NCBI GenBank assembly: GCA_018830485.1
Contig: JAHJRQ010000013.1
Coordinates: 154,778-218,777 of the forward strand
DNA length: 64,000 nt
Source of the DNA: Pseudomonadota bacterium
GTDB taxonomy: Bacteria; Desulfobacterota; Desulfobulbia; Desulfobulbales; Desulfurivibrionaceae
Direction: 5' to 3'
Part shown: positions 1 through 8,300 of the stretch, one piece after another
Layout of the letters: the number at the start of each line of letters is the position of its first letter
How positions within the stretch are numbered: position 1 is the stretch's first letter
Notes under the pieces: generated by a model
The model's database searches: none
What the model was told of the DNA's origin: nothing
The model's input: only the letters and a program-made list of their open reading frames with translations
Position numbers and translations under genes: made by a program

Positions 1-379
1 CGAAAATACGCTTGGCAATCATTCCCGAGAGGATGGCCACGGTGGCGGAATGCATCCAGAGTTTCGGAGCCGAAAAATCAGCGTCTTCACCCTTGAACAG
101 CCCGCGCAACCCTTCAACCGCCACCAGATTGCGGAGCTGCTTCATGCCTGCAAAAACCACGGCCTTGGAAATGGATTCGACTTTTTGGGACAGGCCGAAA
201 TAGGGGCTGTTGACAAGACGCAACAAGCGGGTGACCAGAACAGGGTCGAGCCTGATGATCTCCTCGAAATCCTGCATGGTGCTGCGATCGTCATTGACCA
301 GTTGAGTCACCTTGATCGCCACATGCGGGAGCGTTTTCAGCTCGGTGAATTTTCGAAGTATTTCTTTGGCGCTGGGCAT
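1..379 (-). CDS. HDOD-domain signalling protein (C-terminus outside window)
   Basis: The first 126 residues of a gene that runs off the left edge are visible, starting at the ATG at 379. The translation (MPSAKEILRKF, then LPHVAIKVTQLVND, IIRLDPVLVTRLLRLVNSP, FAGMKQLRNLVAVEGLRGLF) is the characteristic start of an HDOD domain, a relative of HD phosphohydrolases that usually lacks the metal-binding HD residues and acts in signalling. The pattern of hydrophobic residues around LVNSPYFG is typical of the family. It lies just downstream of the HPt gene on the same strand, so the two are probably co-transcribed and may belong to one phosphorelay or motility pathway. What lies beyond the edge, including any output domain, cannot be seen. 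Confidence 0.8.
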   Translation of the reverse strand, partial: MPSAKEILRKFTELKTLPHVAIKVTQLVNDDRSTMQDFEEIIRLDPVLVTRLLRLVNSPYFGLSQKVESISKAVVFAGMKQLRNLVAVEGLRGLFKGEDADFSAPKLWMHSATVAILSGMIAKRIF

Positions 380-447
380 GGTTCAGCCAGAGGAATTCAG
401 GGAAGAGATTTTCCCTGCAACAGGTGGTCTTTCCGCCCTGGTCACTT

Positions 448-774
448 TCATTGCCGTTCGGCAAAAGCCGTGAGAAGGGCGGCAAGCTGGGCGGCGAGCG
501 CGTTTCCCTGGGAAAGATCGCCGGCACGGCCTTTCTTTTCAAGCTCGGCCGCGATTTTTCGCACACCTTCCACCCCGAGGCTGGCGGAGGCGCCCTTGAT
601 GCTGTGCGCGGCATCAGCCACAGCCATGGCGTCTTCCGCGGCAAGGCCTTCGTTGATCCGCGCCAGATCAGAGGCGGAAGAATCGCGAAACAGCACCAGC
701 AGTTCCGCCAGCATCCCTTCGTCGTCTCCGGACTGCTCCAGGGCGAAATTCCTGTCCCACTCAAGGTCTGCCAT
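448..774 (-). CDS. Stand-alone HPt phosphotransfer protein
   Basis: The 108-residue protein consists of a single histidine phosphotransfer domain. The motif DAAHSIKGASASLG contains the phosphorylatable histidine (H57) followed by the conserved Lys-Gly-Ala/Ser-Ser pattern of Hpt four-helix bundles, and the rest is predicted helix with acidic patches. Such proteins relay phosphate between a hybrid kinase and a response regulator in the cytoplasm. No kinase is adjacent, so its donor must be encoded elsewhere. It precedes the HDOD gene in transcription order. An AAGGA sequence about 6 bases before the ATG serves as ribosome binding site. Domain identity is clear; pathway is unknown. Confidence 0.85.
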   Translation of the reverse strand: MADLEWDRNFALEQSGDDEGMLAELLVLFRDSSASDLARINEGLAAEDAMAVADAAHSIKGASASLGVEGVRKIAAELEKKGRAGDLSQGNALAAQLAALLTAFAERQ

Positions 775-967
775 ATCTGTTCCTTATCAAGAAATTAGTG
801 GTCGCCACAGCCGGAAATCAATAAGGAGGCAACGACGCACCATCATTCAAACCACGGTTGCAGCTTATTGGTTATCATACAGAAAGTGGTGCCGATCAGC
901 AAATGTATAAATGGGGAAAACTCCGCGCCGTATTTTTTCTCCTGCGAACCGAGGAGAAAAGCACCCC

Positions 968-1606
968 CTATGCTCCGGCCAAGACCGCCTCTATCCGGGC
1001 AAGAGGAATGACCCCGGCCCTGAACAGGCGAATCTTGCCCTCCTGATAGCCCAGGAGGGTCGAACCCTGGCCGCCTGGGGTCAGTCCACCGTCAAGAACA
1101 ATATCCACCTCCGGACCCAACTGCACAGACACGCCGTCGGCAGCCACCGCCGCGGGTTGCCCGGAAAAATTCGCGCTGGTAGCCGTTATCGGTCGGCCAA
1201 AGGCCTTGACAAGTTTCCGGGCCACGGGATGGGAAGAAACCCGCACCCCAATGGTGCCCCGGGAGCCGGTAAGCAACTCCGGCAAGGATTGAGCCGCTGG
1301 AAAGACAAGGGTCAATGGCCCGGGCCAGAATCTATCCATCAGCAGAGGAAAGAGGGGGGGGATCTCGGCGACAAGATGGGTAAGTTGGGAGGAATTGTCG
1401 ATAATCAACAGGACCGGCTTGTCGGGAGAACGTCCTTTCAGGGCAAAAAGACGGGACACGGCCGCCTGATTGAAAGGATCAACCGCCAGCCCGTAATATG
1501 TTTCCGTAGGAAAGGCGACAACCCCTCCCGAGCGAAGAACCGCACAGGCTTGGGCCAGGGCCGCTTCCGTCACAAGGGATTGCGCCACGGTTTCCCTGTC
1601 ACGCAC
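968..1606 (-). CDS. tsaC: L-threonylcarbamoyladenylate synthase (TsaC/Sua5 family)
   Basis: This protein makes threonylcarbamoyl-AMP from threonine, bicarbonate and ATP, the first step of t6A37 tRNA modification. The sequence shows FPTETYYGLAVDP, the basic ALKGRSPDKP motif that binds substrate, and ITATSANFSGQPA, all signatures of the YrdC fold. I placed the start at a GTG at 1606, which gives about 212 residues and an 8-base overlap with the end of purE. A longer reading frame extends back to 1810 inside purE but carries no family similarity. A TTG at 1612 or a GTG at 1573 are alternatives. The C-terminal Sua5 domain is absent, so this is the short TsaC type. The overlap implies coupling to purE. 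Confidence 0.85.
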   Translation of the reverse strand: MRDRETVAQSLVTEAALAQACAVLRSGGVVAFPTETYYGLAVDPFNQAAVSRLFALKGRSPDKPVLLIIDNSSQLTHLVAEIPPLFPLLMDRFWPGPLTLVFPAAQSLPELLTGSRGTIGVRVSSHPVARKLVKAFGRPITATSANFSGQPAAVAADGVSVQLGPEVDIVLDGGLTPGGQGSTLLGYQEGKIRLFRAGVIPLARIEAVLAGA

Positions 1607-2087
1607 TTCCAACGAGCCGTTGCGCCTTTTCCTCAACCTCGCGGGCCATCTCTTCTTTAAAGGCGACAAGCCGTGCCGCCAACTGGTCATCGGCAAGGGC
1701 CAGGATCTGCGCCGCAAGAATAGCCCCATTTTTCGCGCCGGCCTTGCCGATGCCCATGGTGGCCACCGGCACCCCCGGCGGCATCTGCACCGTGGAAAGC
1801 AAGGCGTCAAGCCCGTTTAGGGAAGAGGAGTCAACCGGCACCCCGATAACGGGCAGGGTGGTATGGGCCGCCAGTACTCCGGCCAGATGGGCCGCCATCC
1901 CCGCCGCGGCGATGATGATCTTCAGGCCGCGCCCCTTGGCGCTGCTTGCATATTCCAAGGCCCGCGCCGGGCTCCGGTGGGCCGAAGCCACCGTTATTTC
2001 GTAGGGGATATCCATCTTCTGCAAAAAATCCACGCACCCCTGCATAACCGGCAGGTCCGAATCACTGCCCATGACAATGCCAATCAT
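1599..2087 (-). CDS. purE: N5-carboxyaminoimidazole ribonucleotide mutase (PurE class I)
   Basis: This 162-residue protein catalyses the N5-CAIR to 4-carboxy-AIR rearrangement of de novo purine synthesis. It begins with IGIVMGSDSDLPVM, has the catalytic-histidine region ASAHRSPARA and the AAAGMAAHLAGVLAAHT and IGVPV segments diagnostic of PurE. Length is normal for the family. The ATG at 2087 has GGGAGTGAG upstream. It lies between purD (upstream in transcription) and tsaC, with an inverted-repeat element separating it from purD. No purK gene is in the window. The residues visible fit the bacterial class I enzyme, which uses N5-CAIR rather than CO2 plus AIR. Confidence 0.95.
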   Translation of the reverse strand: MIGIVMGSDSDLPVMQGCVDFLQKMDIPYEITVASAHRSPARALEYASSAKGRGLKIIIAAAGMAAHLAGVLAAHTTLPVIGVPVDSSSLNGLDALLSTVQMPPGVPVATMGIGKAGAKNGAILAAQILALADDQLAARLVAFKEEMAREVEEKAQRLVGSA

Positions 2088-2151
2088 AACTCACTCCCCT
2101 TTGCGATCATAATTATTCGCCAGAAACAAAATCCACTATGTCACTATGCAC

Positions 2152-2319
2152 AATAAACGTTCAGCAGCGACGCTTCGCTGCTGTCGCAGATGCGTGTGTC
2201 AATTGTCGGCAGAAGTGCCGCCAAAGAGGCCTGTGAAGTGTGCCATTGCACACGAGCAAGCCGATGACAGCTAAGCGAGCGAGACTGCGAAGCAGATGCG
2301 GTGCTGCTGAACGTTTATT
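2152..2319. repeat. MITE-like inverted-repeat element, copy 1
   Basis: Perfect 17-bp terminal inverted repeats (AATAAACGTTCAGCAGC at 2152-2168 and its complement at 2303-2319) enclose about 134 bp of non-coding sequence. The reverse complement of the interior shares the order of blocks CAGCAGCACC-CATCTGCTT, GTCATCGGC, CAGGCCTCTTT and CATCTGCG with the element at 14812-14922. The purD stop codon TAA (2315-2317) lies inside the right terminal repeat. There is no coding capacity, so it is either a non-autonomous mobile element or a REP-like dispersed repeat. Confidence 0.75.
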
Positions 2320-3589
2320 TTCGGTCCAAGGCCTTGCGGCCGATATCCTTTCGGTAGTAGCAGCCGTCCCAACCGATCTCCTCCACGGCCTTGTATGCCT
2401 TGCCAATGGCATCCCGCACCGTGTCGCCGATGGCGGTCACTCCCAATACCCGGCCGCCGTTGGTGACGACCGCATCTCCCTGCCAGGCGGTGCCGGCGTG
2501 AAAAACCACCACGTCCTTGTGCGCCCCAGCCTTGGCAAGACCATGGATGACCTTGCCGTTTTCATACTTGCCGGGATAGCCTCCGGCCGCCATAACCACG
2601 CAGACCGTGGGGCGCGGGTCGATCTCCAGGGATATCTCGGAAAGGCGGCCATCGATCACCGCCTCCATGACCTCCACGAGATCGGTTTTGAGCCGCATAA
2701 GCAAGGGCTGGGCCTCGGGGTCGCCAAAGCGGCAGTTGAACTCAAGCACCTTGACCACCCCCCTGTCAATCATCAACCCGGCATAGAGCACCCCTTTATA
2801 GGGGCAGCCTTCCGCAGCCAGACCCTTGACCGTGGGCAGCATCACGGTTTCCATGACCTGGCGGTGCAGGGATTCGGTCACCACCGGCGCAGGGGAATAG
2901 GCTCCCATGCCGCCGGTGTTCGGGCCCTTGTCACCATCAAAAATCGCCTTATGGTCCTGGGAGGTCGGCAGGGGCAGGACCGTCTCTCCATCGGTGAAGG
3001 CAAGAAAAGAGGCCTCTTCCCCAGAGAGAAATTCCTCGATCACCACCCGGCTGCCTGCCTCGCCAAAGGCCTTTTCTTTCATGAACAGGTCCACCGCCGC
3101 CTTTGCCTCGGCAAGGGTCTGGGCCACCACCACGCCCTTGCCAGCAGCCAAACCATCGGTTTTAACCACCAAGGGGGCGGACTGTTTTTCCACATAACGG
3201 TGGGCCTCTTCCCTGTCGGTAAATGCGGCGTAAAAAGCAGAGGGAATATGATATTTTTCAAGCAGATCCTTCATGAAAACCTTGCTGCCTTCAAGGGTGG
3301 CGGCGTTGCGCCGGGGGCCGAACACCCGCAGCCCTTTTTCTTCAAAATAATCAACGATGCCCAAGGAAAGAGGGACTTCAGGGCCGATTACGGTGAGGTC
3401 AATCCCTTTCTGGTGCGCAAAGTCGGCAAGCGCGTCAATATCGGTGGCGCCGATCGCAACGCAGGTTGCCAGTCCGCTGATCCCGGCATTGCCCGGTGCG
3501 CAATAAATCTCCGTCACCCTGGGGCTCTGCCGCAACTTCCAGACCAGGGCATGCTCCCTGCCGCCCGAACCAACAACCAGAATCTTCAT
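2315..3589 (-). CDS. purD: Phosphoribosylamine-glycine ligase
   Basis: This 424-residue ATP-grasp enzyme joins glycine to 5-phosphoribosylamine in purine synthesis. The N-terminus MKILVVGSGGREHALVWKL and CAPGNAGI are family signatures. The ATP-grasp core is visible as VVKTDGLAAGKGVVV, EEFLSGEEASF and HKAIFDGDKGPNTGGMGAY, with the metal-binding LEFNCRFGDPEAQ near residue 300. The open frame continues upstream to 3745, but the start must be the ATG at 3589, where homology begins. The last codons run straight into an inverted-repeat element that provides the TAA. It is transcribed toward purE. The C-terminus ALDRK may be slightly altered by the repeat junction. Confidence 0.95.
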   Translation of the reverse strand: MKILVVGSGGREHALVWKLRQSPRVTEIYCAPGNAGISGLATCVAIGATDIDALADFAHQKGIDLTVIGPEVPLSLGIVDYFEEKGLRVFGPRRNAATLEGSKVFMKDLLEKYHIPSAFYAAFTDREEAHRYVEKQSAPLVVKTDGLAAGKGVVVAQTLAEAKAAVDLFMKEKAFGEAGSRVVIEEFLSGEEASFLAFTDGETVLPLPTSQDHKAIFDGDKGPNTGGMGAYSPAPVVTESLHRQVMETVMLPTVKGLAAEGCPYKGVLYAGLMIDRGVVKVLEFNCRFGDPEAQPLLMRLKTDLVEVMEAVIDGRLSEISLEIDPRPTVCVVMAAGGYPGKYENGKVIHGLAKAGAHKDVVVFHAGTAWQGDAVVTNGGRVLGVTAIGDTVRDAIGKAYKAVEEIGWDGCYYRKDIGRKALDRK

Positions 3590-3859
3590 CAAACATCTCC
3601 TCGGCTTGTTCCTGAAATAATCTTTTATCCCCCCGGAGTCATTAGGAAATACCAAAAAACCGGAGGGATGTATTTTACCCCAAAACCGCAGGACAAGAAA
3701 GTAATAAACCGTTGCGAACCACAAATGTATCACCTGGAGAGTCAAAACCGGGACAGGAGTCCTCCCCTTGACGCATGCAACCCGCCGTTCCGGCCGTCGC
3801 CCAACAAATCCCTGCGCCTGCCGGAGAAAATCCGGCTTTCTTCAGAAAAAACTTTTGCC

Positions 3860-3888
3860 TTGACACCCGAGGCTTCCACCTCTATGAT
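3860..3888 (+). promoter_or_regulatory. Sigma-70 promoter of the TetR/FadR-like gene
   Basis: A consensus -35 hexamer TTGACA (3860-3865) and a -10 hexamer TATGAT (3883-3888) are separated by exactly 17 bp. The predicted start of transcription falls near 3895, immediately before the palindromic operator. Confidence 0.75.
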
Positions 3889-3898
3889 AGGCCGAAAA

Positions 3899-3918
3899 AT
3901 GAATGAATACACATTCAT
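3899..3918 (+). promoter_or_regulatory. FadR-type operator (palindrome)
   Basis: ATGAATG-AATACA-CATTCAT is a perfect 7-bp inverted repeat with a 6-bp spacer. It differs at one position from the FadR (YsiA) box as I recall it for Bacillus subtilis (WTGAATGAMTANTCATTCAW). It covers the transcription start predicted for the downstream TetR-family gene, so autorepression is the simple reading. Confidence 0.7.
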
Positions 3919-3965
3919 AAGTCAACCATCCCCACGACCGCCACCTCAACGTATCCTGCTCACCC

Positions 3966-4553
3966 ATGAGAACCTCGGACAAACATACCAAGATCATCGA
4001 AGCGGCCATCACCGTTTTTGCCAGAAAGGGTTTTTTCAGCGCCCGCATTTCCGACATCGCCAAGGAAGCCCAGGTGGCCGACGGGACCATCTACCTCTAT
4101 TTCAACAACAAGTACGACATCCTTATTTCACTGTTCGAGGAAGAGATCGGCAAGATCATCCTGGAGGTTAAACTCCTCCTGGAAAAAGAGACCGATCCCC
4201 GGAAGATGCTCCACATCTTTGCCCTCCACCACATGCAGCTCATGGAGGAGAAAAAAGAGCTTGCCGAGGTTTTGCAGATGGAGTTGCGCCAGAGCAACAA
4301 GTTCATGAAAGAATACAGAAATACCAAGTTTATTGAATATGTGGATGTGGTCTCGGCCATTATCCACAAGGGCCAGGAAGAGGGGGTGTTCCGCAAAAGC
4401 CTCCTGCCGGGCGTCTTCAAGCGGGCCTTTTTCGGGGCGCTGGATGAAACCTCCAGGCTCTGGGTTCTGTCGCCGGACCACAGCTACACCATTGACGAAG
4501 CGGCCCGGCAGATCAGCGATATCTTCATTTCCGGCATTATGACGGACTCGTAA
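3966..4553 (+). CDS. TetR-family regulator, FadR/YsiA-like
   Basis: This 195-residue repressor has a TetR helix-turn-helix at about residues 10-55 (TVFARKGFFSARISDIAKEA, VADGTIYLYFNNKYDIL), followed by an all-helical ligand domain. In the FadR/YsiA group this domain binds long-chain acyl-CoA to control fatty-acid degradation genes. The group assignment rests mainly on the operator at 3899-3918, which closely matches the FadR box. No beta-oxidation gene is nearby, so the regulon must be elsewhere apart from likely autoregulation. The gene is monocistronic, with its own promoter and a hairpin terminator directly after the stop. Ligand identity is inference. Confidence 0.85.
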   Translation: MRTSDKHTKIIEAAITVFARKGFFSARISDIAKEAQVADGTIYLYFNNKYDILISLFEEEIGKIILEVKLLLEKETDPRKMLHIFALHHMQLMEEKKELAEVLQMELRQSNKFMKEYRNTKFIEYVDVVSAIIHKGQEEGVFRKSLLPGVFKRAFFGALDETSRLWVLSPDHSYTIDEAARQISDIFISGIMTDS

Positions 4554-4575
4554 AAAAAGGCCACAGGGCCTTTTT
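4554..4575 (+). terminator. Intrinsic terminator after the TetR gene
   Basis: AAAAAGGCC (4554-4562), loop ACAG, GGCCTTTTT (4567-4575) directly follows the stop codon. The stem is flanked by A and T tracts, so it could act in both directions and also stop transcription coming from greA. Confidence 0.75.
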
Positions 4576-4583
4576 CAAGTTCC

Positions 4584-4626
4584 GAGTGCTGAGTTCCGCG
4601 TGCTCGGTACTTTGCACTCAGCACTC
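4584..4626. repeat. Short inverted repeat downstream of greA
   Basis: GAGTGCTGAGT (4584-4594) and ACTCAGCACTC (4616-4626) form a perfect 11-bp inverted repeat with a 21-nt loop. It abuts the greA stop codon at 4631. There is no T tract, so its role as a terminator is uncertain; it may be a dispersed palindrome. Confidence 0.55.
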
Positions 4627-4630
4627 CGCT

Positions 4631-5116
4631 TTAAGCCCGCTCCGGGGGCTTGATCTCCATAACCTCCAGTTGCCGCACCCCGCCGGGGGTTTTCACGGTG
4701 ATTTCGTCCCCCACGCTTTTCCCGATCATGGCCCGGCCGATGGGGGAAAGCACGGAAATGCTGCCCTTGCTCACGTCCGCCTCCAGTGGTCCCAGAAGCT
4801 GATACCGGATCTCGTCGTCGGTATCCAGATCGACAAGGGAGACAACCGTGCCGAAAACCACCCGGGAACAGTCCACGGCGGAGCAGTCGATAACCTCGGC
4901 CCGCCCCAGCTTGTCCTTGAGCTCCATGATCCTCCCTTCGATGTGCCCCTGGCGCTCCTTGGCCGCATGGTATTCGGCATTTTCCTTCAAATCGCCGTGC
5001 CCACGCGCCACCTCGATCGCCTCAATGACCGCGGGACGCTCTTTCTTCTGCAGACGATCAAGCTCCTGACGCAACCTGGCATACCCCTCCTGAGACATGG
5101 GAATACGCTCAACCAT
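4631..5116 (-). CDS. greA: Transcription elongation factor GreA
   Basis: This 161-residue factor rescues backtracked RNA polymerase by stimulating transcript cleavage. The N-terminal coiled coil (QEGYARLRQELDRLQKK to the GDLKENAEYHAAKERQ tip with acidic Asp/Glu) and the C-terminal FKBP-like domain (VSLVDLDTDDE, SVLSPIGRAMIGKSVGD, VMEI) are in the usual order. GDLKENAEY is the GreA tip signature. I chose the ATG at 5116 (MVERIPMS) because GGAGGA lies just upstream; the frame opens 7 codons earlier without such a site. It is a single gene flanked by palindromes. Confidence 0.93.
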   Translation of the reverse strand: MVERIPMSQEGYARLRQELDRLQKKERPAVIEAIEVARGHGDLKENAEYHAAKERQGHIEGRIMELKDKLGRAEVIDCSAVDCSRVVFGTVVSLVDLDTDDEIRYQLLGPLEADVSKGSISVLSPIGRAMIGKSVGDEITVKTPGGVRQLEVMEIKPPERA

Positions 5117-5335
5117 AACATCCTCCTTGCCAAACAATACAACTCCATAAAAAAAATGGCCGTTTTCCCGGCAGGTAATCGCAGCAGCGATCGCCCCGGT
5201 CTAAACGGCGAAAATATCCTTCAACCCATCAACGCCAGCGCACTCCGGTCTCCGGAGAGGCAGGACAACAGCAAACCCTTCAATTAGCACACGACAAAAA
5301 AGATTGCAAGGGAAAGCGGTCCGGAAAAAGCAGGA

Positions 5336-8300
5336 CTACCAGCGGTAAATGGCCGAAAGAAAAAACTCCTTGGCCCGGTAATCAGGGCCTGAGGTCAGTT
5401 CCGTTGTCGCGGAAAAAATGACCTGCGGGGCATATTCCACAAAAAATCCTCCCTTCCAGGTTTGCATGGCATACCCCATCTCGTCATAGACCACGGCATA
5501 CTCAAGATCATAGTACCGGGGAACACCGCGCCGGAACTGATCATCGGAAAGCTGGTGCCGGAAATACACGGCGAAGCGGTTCTGCCAATAATTCATCGGG
5601 GTCCAGTACGGGTGGTCAGAGGCGCCAAACCCGTCCGCCAGCAGAACACCGTCGCCTCTGCCCGCCGCGGTGTCCTTAAAATCGTAGGTATAGGAAAACT
5701 TCAAAAATGCCGGGTCAAAAAAAAGCAGGTAGGCAGCCCACACATCATATCCTTTCATGGTATTGTTGTCGGAAAAATCGGAAAAAAGATACCCGCCTCC
5801 CGCCTGGACGCTGGGAACCATGTCCAAGACAAAATCCGCCTTGTAGTCCTGCTGCACGATATTCCGGCTCAGGCTGGCCAGGGTATCGTGCTTGACATCC
5901 CGCCCGTAGGAAAGAATGCCGGTCACCCGGTCTCCCAGACGCCCCTCCGCGGCCAACTCAACCAGGGCGGTGTCGGGCCGGCTGTTTTCCAGCACCTCCG
6001 CTCCTGCCCCGCCGCGCAGGAGAAGATGCTCATTGATATTGGCTGCGTAGGAAACAAAGGCGCGGTTTCCACGAATCTTGCCGGTGCCGCCGGGATCCTG
6101 GTAGTCGAGCCGGGCAAGATTCACCGCCAGATCATGCTGGAGATACGGCGAATATTGCAGACTGGCCCCTTCCCAGCTTTTTCTGATCGCCTTATAGCCC
6201 GACCTTCCCTCCTCCCGGAGATAGCCATACCCCAGCGCGGCCCTGGGTTGGCGTTTCAACTCGTTTCTCTCCCTGGCCTCGGCCAAACCTGGGAACTCTC
6301 CTCCTGCAGCACCGATATCCTCATACAGTGCGGCTTCATGGCCCAACTGCCCGAACCGGCTGTAAATCCCGGCCAGATCAAACTGCAGGGAGGCCTCCGC
6401 AGGATATTCCCGCAACAGCTCTCTGAAGTAATTTGCCGCGGCCAGATACTCGCGCCTGAGCACCGCTTGCCTGGCGGTTTTCTCGAGGGAGAACTGCTTT
6501 TGCCAGCGGTATTGGGCGTAAAACCCAACGGCCATCCGATTCAAGGCCATTGCCCTTTCCCCGGATTCAAGCACGGCCGTGGGCGCCATAAGCCCATCGG
6601 TCACGGTTTGCCTGGCACTCTCGGCCACGGTCAACCGCGTCCACACACCAGGCTCTTCGGGCTGCGGCAAGGGAACCTTCCGCTCCCGCGCCAGAGCAAC
6701 GATACTGTCCGCCACCGTGGGCTGAAGAAAACCATCGTACATGGCCACGCTCTTTTCCCACTCATATTCGGCCCAGAGTATCCGCGCCTTGAGCAAGAGC
6801 ATGTCGGGGCGCAACGTTCCCTGGGGAAAACGTTCCGTCACCGCCCTGGCCTCGGCAAAACGGCCATGGTGGAAAAACAGATGGGCAAGACGCACGACGG
6901 CAAATTCCTGTTCCGGAAAATCCCTGACAATACTCTGCCAGAGTTCAATAGCCGGGCCGACCTCGCCGTTGGCCTCCCGGGCCGAGGCAGCCAAGGAACG
7001 GATGGAGACAGATTCAGGATATTGCCGGCCAGCCAGATCCGCCCTCTCGCATAGCTCCGCAATCAGCCCTTCTTCCGCCATGGCCTGCAGAAGATCGAGC
7101 GCAAGGCCATGGTCCTGGGCGGACTCCGTCAGTATCCGCTGAAAAAGCGCCTTTTCAGCGCCGCTCTTCCCCTGGGCACGATAAATCCGCAACAGAAGCA
7201 GACCTGCCTCGGGCTTGCCCCCCTGACCAGACACGGACCCGGCCACCTCCTCGGCCTCGCCATACTGACCATCGGCCAGCAAGAGCCGGGCGAGCAACAG
7301 CTTGTTTTCTGTGCTCTCAGGCAATTCCCTCACCACCTGCCGGGCGAGCTTGACCGCATCCCCGGTCGCGCCTTCGGCCGCCAGCAGCCGTGCCCACAGC
7401 AGCCTCGGGTCAGAGACTTCTTGGGCCAAAGGCCCTATCATCCGGGCTGCTCCGGCTCCCTGCCGCGCGACGTTGCTGTCCTGTTGCGCCAACTGACCAA
7501 GCCAGACCCGGGCTTCGGCAAAATGCTTTTCTTGAAGAGCCAAGGCAAACAAGCGGGCAAGAACCGCACTATCCCGCGGATAACGAAGATAGGCCTGCCG
7601 CAAAACCTGTTCCGCCTCATAGGGCAAGCCGTTCTGCCGGTAGGTCTCGGACAGGCCGAGAAAAGCAGCCATGGTCAGTTCATCGCCAACCTGATCCTGT
7701 GCAAGTATGCCGGTATAGTATTCTCTGGCCGCACCCTGGGCGGCTGCCGCATTCAAGGCCTTGGCAATGTGCAACTGCGTCTGCGGAGAGGCGTACAGCT
7801 CGGGAAATTTTTCCTGCAGCCGGGCCAGATGGCTCTGGGTTTTCCGCAGCAGACCAAGCTCTCCTGCCAACAGGACGCAACGCAGCCGGAACTCTCCGGT
7901 TGCGTCGGCCCCATCCGGAAGCTGTTCATACAGGGACAGCGCCTTGGCTGAACGATCAAGCCCCTCGCACGCCAAGGCCTGACCGGCCAAAACCTCGGGC
8001 GTCCTTACCCCGAGGGCTTCCAGCCGGGAAAAGATCTCCAGGCTTTTTGCCAGCTCCCCCCGGTCCAGGTACATGCCTGCCAGTTTTTTAAGAACCGTTG
8101 CGTTTCGGGGTTCCATGCGGACGAGAACCTCAAGCACTTCGAGAAGTTTTTCCCGCCGCGCCAGATGGCCCCACATGGCGCTGGCCTCTTCTTCATTGCC
8201 GCTCGCCAGCAGAACCTTGGCCCGTTTGGCCAGAATCTCAGGATCATCGGGGGTGACCGCCAGGATTTGGTCATATAGGGCAACAGCCTCCCGCAACTCG

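Larger units (their letters stand above)
3590..3965. other. Divergent intergenic region purD / TetR gene
   Basis: This 376-bp gap separates the starts of purD (minus) and the TetR-family gene (plus). The right half holds a strong promoter and palindromic operator, listed separately. The left half has no obvious purine operator or riboswitch that I could recognise, and the open frames crossing it show no family resemblance. Confidence 0.6.

Noticed and set aside
2240..4171. A 643-residue plus-strand open frame across purD
   Set aside because: It is the complement of purD and the intergenic region; composition and lack of any motif show it is a shadow of purD.
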